Positions 1 through 10,578 of a stretch of DNA of 64,000 nt are shown here, piece after piece (positions within the stretch are counted from its first letter, which is position 1; every line of letters begins with the position of its first letter). Position numbers and translations under genes: made by a program. The notes below the pieces were generated by a model. It was given only the letters and a program-made list of their open reading frames with translations, searched no databases and was not told the origin of the DNA. The DNA comes from Plecoglossus altivelis (lineage: Eukaryota > Chordata > Actinopteri > Osmeriformes > Plecoglossidae), in assembly GCA_036571765.1 (NCBI GenBank), contig BROE01000025.1, forward strand, positions 3,352,414 to 3,416,413. The letters are read 5' to 3'.

Positions 1-368
1 CACATGCAGCTGAGCATTAGACAGCCACCTTGGTCAGATGCTTACCTCTGGGTGCTAGGTAACTGGGTTGTTTTCCGCACCTGTGTTTGTGAATAGCGGG
101 CGTGTGTAGACGTCAGTGGGCTGTCTCCAGGCGCAGGGGGCAGATTAATGAGTTGTCTCTTTCTGGGGCCTAATGATTGTTTACTCTGCGCCCTGACAAC
201 CACTGACCTGGCCAGGCCAGGCCTTTCCCATCCTCTCTCTCTCTCTCCCTTTTTCTTGGATGACCGGGGTGTTCACGTGTTTTATGACGCACGCTTCCTC
301 CCCCTCCTCCCCCCTCTTCATTCTTGTTTTCCTCCCTCTTCTCCCCTTGCCTCCTCTCCCCTCCCCAG

Positions 369-1422
369 CTATGAGAAGCTGATTAGTGGGAAGTACATGG
401 GCGAGCTGGTGCGCCTGGCCATGCTGAAGCTGGTCGACGAGGAGCTGCTCTTCAACGGGGAGGCGTCCGAGCAGCTGAAGACCCGCTTCAGCTTCGAGAC
501 GCGCTACGTCTCCCAGGTCGAGAGGTGAGGGGTCATCGAGGTCACAAGTCACTATCTGACCATCCCCCTCCCCTCCTCCCCTCCTCCCGCCCCATAGAAC
601 TTGATTTGTACGGTCTGGCACACGAGCAGTCGATCCCCTTCTCAGGGATCCGCCGCACTTGCACCTAGCCTAGCATGCTAACACAAGGAGCTATACACAT
701 GTATCTTACCCCAGTTTTTTTCCCTCAGTGACTCGGGCGACAGGAAGCAGATCTACAACATCCTGTCCACGCTGGGCGTGCTGCCGTCGGAGCTGGACTG
801 CGACATCGTGCGCCTGGTGTGCGAGAGCGTGTCGACGCGCTCAGCTCACATGTGCGGGGCGGGGCTTGCGGCCGTCATCAACCGCATGCGGGAGCACCGC
901 AGCCAGGAGGAGATGAAGATCACCGTGGGCGTGGACGGGTCCGTCTACAAGCTCCATCCGTGGTGAGGAGGGGGGAAGGGAGAGGGGGATCCTGGCGAGG
1001 GGGGGGGGCGGGGGGGGGGGAACGGGAGGATGGAGGAAGAGGGGAGATAGGAAAAGGAGGATTGGTAGGGAGTGAGGAAGAAGAGGATGGGAGGGAGATG
1101 TGGAGGTGCTGGTGGAGGTATTGAGAGAGGTGGAAGAGCTGGAGCGCGAGGGAACGGCAGAGAGGTCAAGTCTAAGAGAAAGAGAGCAGGAGAGGAGGAA
1201 GTCGGACAGGAGAGAGGTAGACGCGACAGCGGACGCCAACCGACCTGCTAACTCTCTCTTTCAAACCTCCTCAGTTTCCAGGCCAGGTTCCACAAGATCG
1301 TCAGGGAGCTCACGCCTCACTGCGACATCACCTTCATCCAATCAGAGGAGGGCAGCGGGCGAGGGGCGGCCCTTATCTCGGCGGTGGCCTGCAAGATGGC
1401 AGCGTGCATGCTGACGCAGTGA
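369..1422 (+). CDS. gck: Glucokinase (hexokinase IV), last three exons; 5' part outside window
   Basis: Glucokinase phosphorylates glucose to glucose-6-phosphate in liver and pancreatic islet cytosol. Three exons are readable: 369-524, 729-962 and 1275-1422, each bounded by AG/GT and joining in frame. They encode the C-terminal large domain of the hexokinase fold, including YEKLISGKYMGELVRLAML, the S-D-x-GDRKQIYNILSTLG stretch, STRSAHMCGAGLAAVINRMR, and the phosphate-binding VGVDGSVYKLHP. The C-terminus reads EEGSGRGAALISAVACK and ends MLTQ, close to the glucokinase C-terminus rather than to HK1-3. Bases 1-368 are the upstream intron. The gene is followed by myl7, as in other vertebrates (GCK-MYL7, human 7p13). 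Known of the family: C-terminal helix alpha-13 takes part in the allosteric glucose response. The call is firm; only the missing 5' exons prevent a check of the N-terminus. Confidence 0.95.
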
Positions 1423-2165
1423 TGAGGTCCAGGGCCCAAGGGAACTGCTGCCTCCTGCCTGCAGGGGGCGATGCAGGTAGATGTGTCTGGGCTGTGGGAG
1501 GGGGGGGGGGGGGGGGGGCTGGTCTTCCAGGGTGTTGGAGTCTATCTCTGGCCCAGACTGTCAGCCACACAACCTTCTGCTGAGGGATCATCAGGAGATC
1601 GTGCGGATGTACAGTCAACCCACATCGACCATGTTTTCTAAAGAGACTTGATGGCACTGTTGGACGTATAGTGTTTCTGGAACGATAATGCACTTGGGGT
1701 TCCCCCATGAAACAATGGTGGAAAATATGTTCAGTTAGCATAGTGTTGCTATGGTGTGTGTAGGAATGAATGAGACACGTTAGCATTAGAGGATCGTTCA
1801 TTCATATTCATATTGCTGTAATATACTGTAACAACTATGTCCATGAAATATGTCCTCAAACATGAGAAATGTCATGTTGTAATCGGCTGTTTAATTCCAA
1901 AATGGTGACTTTTGAGATACTCAAATGTATCTGCCATATAGTTTACTAGTGGACCATATTCTAGTCACGTACTGTTCTTTAATTGAATTTGAATGTATTT
2001 GATATTGTATTTATTAAAGATATGTTCACGTATCATCGTGTAGTTGTTAATGGCGGTGTATAAATTCTAATTGCGTGAGAACGCAAAAAAAATGTGTAAT
2101 GACGTCATCAAGTGTAAACGTGATCATGCTTAATCGTTGTAAATAAAGTTTCTATACCATAACGC
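1423..2165 (+). other. gck: gck 3' untranslated region with AATAAA at 2142-2147
   Basis: After the TGA at 1420-1422 there is non-coding, AT-rich sequence. It begins with a G homopolymer near 1500-1517 and ends at a canonical AATAAA at 2142-2147. Cleavage is expected 15-25 bases further on. A weaker ATTAAA lies near 2011. No other gene is seen up to the myl7 promoter. Confidence 0.65.
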
Positions 2166-2412
2166 TTACAGTCGTGCGTTTGTGGGGAAGCAACAATCCA
2201 CATCTCAACCTTTAGAGCAAAAGGTTTATGTGTTTGTGTGTATGTGTATATTTGAGGGCTTATGCCTGTTTGCCTGTATGCGTGCGTGTGTGATCCCACC
2301 CATAGGAATCTGGTCACTCTCTCCTTATCAGCCTCTCTCATGGAGGGATGGGAGGATGGATGGATGGAGTGATGCATGTCCTCATAAGGGCCTGTGGTCA
2401 ACTACCCAGGTC

Positions 2413-2420
2413 TATTATAA
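2413..2420 (+). promoter_or_regulatory. TATA-like box upstream of myl7
   Basis: TATTATAA lies about 90 bases before the myl7 ATG at 2508, a plausible core promoter position given a short 5' UTR. Inferred from position only; no CArG box is obvious next to it. Confidence 0.4.
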
Positions 2421-2507
2421 GAAAGCAGTAGATAAGGAGAGCTGTACTTATACCCTCCCTGGAACATCGCACCAGCCAGGACGCGACACCCATCCCGGAC
2501 CTCAGAC

Positions 2508-4367
2508 ATGGTGAGTAGCGCTGCCGCAACCCACATTCCAGCGCTTGTTGAATGCGCGAGGGTACTAAACTAGCACGCGACAGAGGTGAAAACCAAACGA
2601 TTTCGGCTCGCGTCCTGTGTCCTTTCCCACTGTCACGCACGGCCGCAGTCCTTCCGGTTGCCGTGACCCTCGACAACCCTGGTCCTTTTTGGCGATGCTT
2701 TCTGACGGTTATGGCCACGCGCACGCACGTCTAACCTGTCCTTTGCCTATCCATTGGTTCTCCAGGCCAGTAAGAAGGCGGCAAACAAGCGGCAGAGAGG
2801 AGCCCAGAAAAGCTGTTCGAATGTCTTCTCCATGTTCGAACAGTCCCAGATCCAGGAGTTCAAGGAGGTACAATACGTCGACTATTGGCCTTAAAATGGG
2901 GTTCCAAACGACAAACAGAATCATTGTCATAGTGAGGAAGGACCAAGCAGATGTTAGAAGTGAGAGGGGGAGTTTAAACAGTTGAACAGTTGAAAGGATT
3001 GGAATTGCGTGCTCTTAATGTGTTCGTCTAGGCGTTTGGCTGCATAGACCAGGACAGAGATGGGGTGATCAAGAAACAGGACCTGAGGGAGACCTACGGC
3101 CAGTTGGGTGAGACGTGCTGCGTAGCTCTCTGGAATGTCTCTCCTGCCGCCCTCAGTTGATATTTCTCCCGTAGCCTTTCGGTTGACGTGTGCTTTCTTG
3201 TTCTATTTGCGATGTTTCATCGCAATTGTTGGCGCATCATGCGCGCGTGGCGTTTATGTATGTGGTGCACGTGCATCCTCCAGGAAAGCTCAACGTGAAA
3301 GATGAGGAGTTGGATGAGATGCTGAACGAGGGCAAAGGTCCCATCAATTTCACAGTGTTCCTCACGCTGTTCGGGGAGAAACTTAATGGTGAGCGCGTTC
3401 CTTTCAGTTTTCTGCGACATAGGTGCACTTGATCAGTCTCACCATGGCGCCCCCACAGGCAAATCAAATGTACCTTGTGTACTTTCAGATACTTTTCTGT
3501 TAAGGAACTTAACATCCAAGTGTGGTTCCACCCTGCAGGTACCGACCCTGAGGATACTATCCTAGCTGCTTTCAAACTGTTCGACCCAAACGCAACCGGC
3601 TTCGTCAATAAGGACGAGTGAGTTTGACACCAAACCGTCTGCATTCCCTCATACGTTCCAGACCGTCAAGCTTAGCAAGTTTTGTAGTTTATCATGAAGC
3701 GAATATCAATGTCTGCTCTCTCTGTCTCGTTTTGTACACAAGATTCAGACGATTACTGATGAATCAAGCTGATAAGTTCACCGCTGAAGAGGTTGGTATT
3801 TCTTTATTTTGATTTTGAGACGTTGAACTGGCACAAAGAGCTCTTTGGGTATCCATCCCTCCTTCTCCCCCTCCCATCCCTACACTCATGTCAGAGATTA
3901 TAGGTCAAACACGATGCCCCAACAGGCTATTAAGAATTTACTTTGATTTCGTTGTTGTCGCATTTTGTGAATGGATGTCACCGAGCGCTAAATGCCCCCT
4001 GTGCAGTGCACACGGCTCCCTGATTCTCCCTCTCCGCTAACGTCCCTTCGATTTTATCTGAGTTGTTGACGTTTTCTCCACTGACACATGACGTAAACCT
4101 TGACCCATCGTCTGGTTTTGAAACCCCCCGGCGTTCGCCGACAAGCGGCATAATCAGTTAGCGTTCCCCTTTCTGTGCGTTGACACGTCTATATCTGTCT
4201 CTTGTTCGCCCTCCCTCCCCTGTCTCACCACCCCCACCCCCACCCCACCCCCTCATCTCCAGGTTGACCAGGCCTTCTCCGTCGCTCCTATCGACGTGGC
4301 GGGCAACATAGACTACAAGTCTCTCTGCTACATCATCACACATGGAGATGAGAAGGAAGAATCCTGA
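2508..4367 (+). CDS. myl7: Myosin regulatory light chain 7, atrial/cardiac (cmlc2)
   Basis: A regulatory light chain that binds the neck of cardiac myosin heavy chain and tunes contraction; the zebrafish orthologue cmlc2 is a classic heart marker. Seven coding exons: 2508-2510 (only the ATG), 2766-2867, 3032-3107, 3284-3388, 3539-3617, 3743-3791 and 4263-4367. The product begins M-ASKKAANKRQRGAQ, followed by SSNVFSMFEQ-like SCSNVFSMFEQSQIQEFKE. EF-hand 1 reads FGCIDQDRDGVIKKQDL, which carries the divalent-cation site typical of regulatory light chains. Later EF-hands are degenerate (FKLFDPNATGFVNKDEF; FSVAPIDVAGNIDYKSLC). It ends THGDEKEES, matching cmlc2 closely in length (about 172 residues). 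The first coding exon holding only the initiator codon is supported by a GT donor directly after ATG and an in-frame AG|GCC acceptor. It lies just downstream of gck, as in other vertebrates. Confidence 0.96.
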
Positions 4368-4440
4368 TCGCGTTTCGATGGTTCACCCCTCAGGACCCTG
4401 ACCTCTGGAAGCCCCTCGATACCTTTCATGGCTGTTCCTG

Positions 4441-4446
4441 AATAAA
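4441..4446 (+). terminator. myl7 polyadenylation signal
   Basis: AATAAA 74 bases after the myl7 stop codon, giving a very short 3' UTR. A (CG/CA)n microsatellite follows at once. Confidence 0.75.
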
Positions 4447-4488
4447 CCTCAATTGATATTGTCTGGATTGTGTGGGTTTTCTGCACAC

Positions 4489-4495
4489 AGGCGCG

Positions 4496-4549
<54 letters not shown>
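4489..4549. repeat. (CG)n/(CA)n microsatellite
   Basis: An alternating purine-pyrimidine run of CG dinucleotides passes into about 22 CA dinucleotides just past the myl7 poly(A) signal. Any open frames here are artefacts of the repeat. Confidence 0.95.
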
Positions 4550-4551
<2 letters not shown>

Positions 4552-6189
4552 TAACCTAAAATATGAAGCAGAGCAATACATCTGGGTACCAGATTAAATA
4601 TGGCCAAAGCTGTTGGAAAAGCGTGCGTTTCTATTTACTTTTCTTATTTGTCTGTGTTGGCTCAGACAAGCGTCGTCACTTGGGTTTGGGTCTTAACAAC
4701 AAACTCCCCATACAGACCACATGAACACACTCTAAAGATGCTCAATGCTACATTTCCCTCAAACACATGCAGACCACAGTCAAACTGCCCAGCTGTAAAA
4801 TTCCATTTCATTGGGGCCCCTGTTGCCGCGGTTACAACAACAAACCCCTTTGAGAATCCACAGAGCTTGAGGTTGACGCCAGGCAGAAACAATTCCCCCT
4901 GGGCTTCACACAGACAGGAGAAATACTACCACCAGAGGAAAGACAGCGTGCCATCTTACCTCACCATCTGGCTTTTGTATCCATTTTTCATGACATCATT
5001 TGCCTCTGAGTCTGTTTGGGAGATGTAGCTAGCTAGCTAGCCAAGATGCCAATATCATCAGGGGCTGCGGGTAGGGTTGATGTAGGGGTGGATACCTCCA
5101 TTTCCTGGACTCCAGATGGGCTCAGGAGGGATAGCAAGCCTGTCTACAGGACCCAGGACTCATACTTGAAAAGGTACAGGAGTGAAGTGCATTGCTATGT
5201 TTGACCCAAGTGAGGTGTGTTGGTGTGAATCCGGCTTGCCATTTAGGTGTGTTTGGTGCGCTTCACGTGTGTTTGGTTCAGGACACTTGAGTTTATCTAA
5301 GATACTGTAGTTTTGATATTTACCATTTTGTAGTAATATTAATGATTGGAAAGAACGCACAATCCATTTTTCACAGCTTCTTACATGAAACTGTAAGAAT
5401 TACAGTTGTAATATAGTTCTCGCTGTAGCAGGAGTATTTGTAAATCTTTTATACGAAATTACTAATATTACATAATGATTGATTATGGTTTTATTGCTGG
5501 TCATACAAGTAGTATATTCTGTTGACTGCTTATTCAGTCAATAGCAACAGGGGCCATATCTCCTCTTATCTGGCCTGAGATGCCCTCTAGTGGTCACTGT
5601 CAAATTTCTCCCCCTCAAACATGGCCTCTGCCCTGCTTCAATCTTCTCTCGTGGCCTCCTAGGTATCTGGAAATACACCAGCTAGGGAAGAGCCCTGCCA
5701 ATCACAACGCTTTAGGGGTGAGGATCTTTCAACGCTAGACCATCTACATCCTCAAATGAACACACTCCACACACAACCCACGTAGGAGTTTCTGGAACTT
5801 TCTATGCTAACCGAAGCTTTGCGTCCGATTCTGATCCCAGGATGCCAGTCAGCACCAGGCGGAGTCACGTGGCGCGGGCGCCGGGGCGGGCCAGCCACCG
5901 AACGCAGGGGACCGGCAGCACGCGGGCAAGCCTGTCGATGGACACAACAAGAAGACGTCGAAAACCTGCGTTCTGCTGTGACAGAGCCAAAGTCTTGAGG
6001 TCAGACTTTTCTGATGCCTCTGCAGTGTCGGCAAAGCTGAGCCTTCATGTATTACAGTCCTCCAGTTTACATACCGCAAACGTGTTGTGCCATCGTACGT
6101 GTTGCTCTCGATGACGTTTCCGTGAATATATAAATGGTTTGCAACAAAACAAAGAGGTGAGGTCATCTTTAGGTCTGAGGTGAACAATA
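4550..6189. other. Intergenic spacer between myl7 and gpat3 3' ends
   Basis: About 1.6 kb between two convergent genes. I see no exon with splice sites and conserved protein here. Short open frames are isolated and low in information. A GC-rich patch at 5860-5970 looks CpG-island-like, but no first exon can be assigned to it. Confidence 0.6.
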
Positions 6190-6195
6190 TTTATT
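6190..6195 (-). terminator. gpat3 polyadenylation signal (minus strand)
   Basis: TTTATT on the plus strand is AATAAA on the minus strand. It lies about 430 bases past the gpat3 stop codon and is the nearest canonical signal in that direction. Confidence 0.6.
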
Positions 6196-6559
6196 TCGAA
6201 ACAAATTAACGGCCCCGGACCGATCGGGAGAAACTGTGAATGACCCGTAGCAGCACATGATCAACAACAACAACAAAAAAAACATGGTAAACATTGGATC
6301 TTTCTCATCAAACTGAGACGCACGAAAGTACAGATTTGATATCCGTCGTCTGCTAACGCCCTGAGACATCCGGTCATTGGTTGAAAGAGTGCAGTGCTTC
6401 TTTAGCCAAGCATACGTCGTCTTCTGGTGGCTACACCTCTCTCAAGATCAGCTGCACTTGTCCACACAGCGTGGTGTATATTTCCCTTAAAAAGGTGTCG
6501 TGTCATTTTCTTTCCTTTTCGAGCCATCAGAATCGTCGGCCTCATCCACACAGAAAGCA

Positions 6560-6576
6560 GAGGTGAGTGTGTGTGA

Positions 6577-6611
<35 letters not shown>

Positions 6612-6628
6612 TGTGTGTGTGTGTGTCA
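6560..6628. repeat. (GT)n microsatellite abutting the gpat3 stop codon
   Basis: GT dinucleotides run up to the TGA of gpat3 (plus-strand TCA at 6626-6628), so the start of its 3' UTR is a CA repeat in the transcript. Confidence 0.9.
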
Positions 6629-7801
6629 GTCACTGCTGCTGTCCTCTGATCCCAGCACCATGTTACAATACTGCTTCTGCTGCTCTTCCTTAAACGTGTC
6701 CTTCACCTTGGCCCTCTTTAGTCCTCCATCCCTGCATGGACACACACAAACACACCTTAGAAGTGATCGATGCTGGGATGAGGATAAGTGAGGAGGATGG
6801 ATAGGACGAGGGTGGAGGATGGATGAGTGCGGAGGATGAGTGTGGTGGATGGATGAGTGTGGAGGATGAGCGTGGTGGATGGATGAGCGTGGATGGATGA
6901 GTGTGGTGGATGGATGAGCGTGGATGGATGGGTGTGGTGGATGGATGAGCGTGGATGGATGAGTGTGGTGGATGGATGAGCGTGGATGGATGAGTGTGGT
7001 GGATGGATGAGCGAGGAGGATGAGCGTGGAGGATGGATGAGTGTGGATGGGTGAGCGTGGAGAATGAGTGCGGTGGATGAGCGCGGGGCTCCTCTCACCA
7101 GGACAGGTCCACCAGGCCTCCCTGGTGAGCGATGGCCGACTTCACTCTGTTGGCAAACTGGACAGCATCTTCCCCCTCCTGCTCACACACGGGATGAGGC
7201 CAGCGTGTCAAACAAGGGGACGTGTGTGCATGCGTGTGTGTGCATGCGTGTGTGTGTGCGTGGGCACGTGTCACACCCACCTGTTGGTGCATGGCAGGCA
7301 GGTACCACACGTTGCAGACAATGGCCCAGCTGGTCATCATGCGCAGCAGATAGCTGATCATGTTGTACTTACTGCTGTTCCAGAACGCGTCACCAAACTG
7401 AGGGTCGTACTGCAGGACCACATACATGCAGTATCGTATCATACATATCTTACTATAGTATCATGGAACTGGCACAGGACCAACAGCATTCAACATCGTT
7501 ACATTTAGTGGGATACACCATCACTTAGCACTACCAGTATTACAGGCTATTACAAGCCTTCATATTACTATTACAGAAGTAAATCACTTTAATAAAACCT
7601 TGTATGTGGATATACAAATAACATTCTGTATCCCAGCAGAATATTTACATACATACATAATATAACATACCTTGATGGCCACAGGATAAATGGTTCCACC
7701 GATTTCAAAGCTCCCTTTTTTAAACATCATGACCGACGTGTTGTTAACACATGTTCCTGTATGGGGACACCACATACATGGTAGAGGCAGGTACAAACAA
7801 A

Positions 7802-7873
<72 letters not shown>

Positions 7874-8926
7874 CAGTACTGCACTCACCCTCTGGGAAGA
7901 TCAGGATGGGCAACTTGGTCTTGTCGTTGACGTGATCCTTCAGCCTGCAAAAGCAGCCACGGGGTCCAAGCACATGCAGAAGACGTTCAGAGCATCGTCA
8001 GCGAGCGTGGCCGTGACTAAAACAAACTTGGCAACCCTCAAGCCCCAAACTTGGCAACCCTCGGGCCTCTTGCCCCAAACCTGGCAGCCCTCGGGCCTCA
8101 TGCACCATACCTGGCAAACCTTGGGCCCTTGCTACAAGAGGCTATGTGAAACAACAGAGGTAGCTGATTACCACAGGGGGAGTGGCCTCAGCAAGGAGTA
8201 ATATGAGGCAGGGCGCCACACACGAGTGTGTCTGAGCTTGTCTGCGCAGTGCGGTTAAGACTGTGTTCGTTAAGACTCTATCCTGGAACAGGCCACACTC
8301 CAAACAGACTGCTTAACATGAGGGTGGGGGTGAACATTGAACACAGCCGTACAGAACCGCACGCACACAAACACACACTAGGCTGCAGTGTACAAAACTA
8401 GCAGTGTTCAGTACTAGCAGGAGCCTTCCCGTAATCCAGAACGACGTAAACGCCATGACGTCCGCCGCTCACGGCTGCAGGCTCACCTCTTGGACACTAG
8501 GTGGCGATCTTTCATCTCGGCTCTCTCGAACCAGATGTGAGGGCAGGAGCGCACCATGGCTCGCTGCACCACGCCAATCAGACCTCCGTGAACTTGGCCC
8601 ACCTGCAGAGACCCACGGGCCACGCCGCAGCCAAACGCAACGCTTTAGAACATGCCAGAACACATGGGAGCAAGGGCTTGAGAGACCCCTGTCTGCTTCG
8701 TGAACGAACGAGCAAGTTTAGGACACCTACCATGGCATAGCAACCGTCGTTACAGAGGATGACAATGTCGATCGGGGATGTGTGATTGGCTACGCAGATT
8801 CCTCCCTTTTTAGGGCGGTTTTCTCTGGAAACACATAAACCCACACACACACCTAGAGTTAGGGGGTCAGTGAAAGGTTGTAGTGAGAGAACGATCAGTG
8901 TGCTGGCCTGAGGGTGTGTAGAGTGA

Positions 8927-8959
<33 letters not shown>

Positions 8960-10547
8960 GGGGACTCACTTGTTGTGGTAGCGGATGGTAGCAGACAAGC
9001 CTCTGGCACAGATCCTATAGCACATGATATGAGCCCACTCACTCAGGAAGAACTTCAGTCTGAACACACAAACACACAGGAGTGAGAACAGCAGGATACC
9101 TACAGTACAGGCTAAGCTGCGTGTTCAGCTCAGCGTTCAGGCTGCTGTGAAGGTAGATAGGCAGGTACCTGCAGTTTGGCATCAGCCCCACAGCAGAGGT
9201 CCCGATCACCAGCCAGGTCAGACCTATGGTGGCCAGCGTGATCCTGGAAGACACAGTCAGTCAGTCAGTCACATTCTCCTCCTGCACAGCCTGCACCCTG
9301 CTGAGCAGAGGGGGCTGAGGCCAGGGGGGTGTGGGGGGGTCTTAGGGTGAAAGGTCACAACGTTGTCTAAATTCCTCATGCTCCAGAGCTGGGCAAACAG
9401 GTGTGGGTGGGTGTGCGCGCTTGTGTGTGAGAATGTGTGCGAGCGCATATTCAATTCAACATTTTCTTTCACTCGCACGAGGGTCCAGAGCAAGACAAGG
9501 GTAACAGAATATGCGTGAGAATGCAAGTGATGAGTGTGTGTATGTGTGTGTGTGTGTGTGTGTGCGTGTGTGTGTGTGTGCGTGTCACCTGAGAGGGGCG
9601 AGGATGCAGTATCTGATAAACACTCCCAGGCCCCAGACCACAGTCAGCTTCAGACTGATGTAGTGGAAGTCGATGTTGGTCCGCGTCAGCAAGTTCCACG
9701 ACACCAGCTCCTCTGAGGTGAAGCGCTGGGTCACCTAGGGGTCAGAAGGTCACCAGGGTCAAAGCAGGCCAACCCAAAGCAGGCAAGCCAGACTCCCTGA
9801 AACATTTTCCGGTGGAGGCGATAACCTCGTATTTGAATAAACCGCCAGAATGCACCTCATCCTCGACGATGCTTTCGATCCCTCGCCGACAGAAGTAGAA
9901 ACAGTCGCTGAGGGTGAAGTCGCCCCCTAGTGTTGGTTTGGGGCGACTGAGCCTCAACTCGCCCAGCTCCTTCTCCATGGAAACGTTATGTCTCTGGATC
10001 AGACCTGGGGGTGGGGGTGGGGGGGTACACGCACGCGCGCACACACGCATGCGCGCACACACGCACACGCACACACACACACACGTAAACGCAGTGTATA
10101 AACGTTCTCCTCGCATTCTCCTGTAACAACATGAACCTATCACGAGTGGGAAAGGTGGAAATGCACGCACGCACACACACTGCTGGCTAACAAGTTCTTT
10201 TACTGAGACCCAAGTTACTCTCCTGGTTCTGGTCGTGAGTGTGGTTATCTGGGGAACCTGGAGATAAGATGGTATTTCAAGTGATACGTGATCAGGGAAC
10301 ACTGATAACTGATAATGGAGGTTGGTTGGTTAGTTGTGTGTGTGTGTGTGTGTGTGTGTCCAGCAGGTCTCAAGAAATGGTCTGGAGTGTGTTACTGATA
10401 ACACCCAGGACAAAGTCTAGGAGTTGCATCGACAGTTCTTTGGGCTCAATCAGTCAAAACTCAGTCTCACGCAACGCACGGACGTGGACCCAAAGCTCGC
10501 TGAAATGTTGCATTGTAATGTCAGCGACAGTCCTCGAGAGCTGAAAC

Positions 10548-10578
<31 letters not shown>

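Noticed and set aside
1100..1414. 104-residue frame covering the gck last intron and exon
   Set aside because: Starts in the intron and reads the last exon out of frame; the true frame gives the glucokinase C-terminus.
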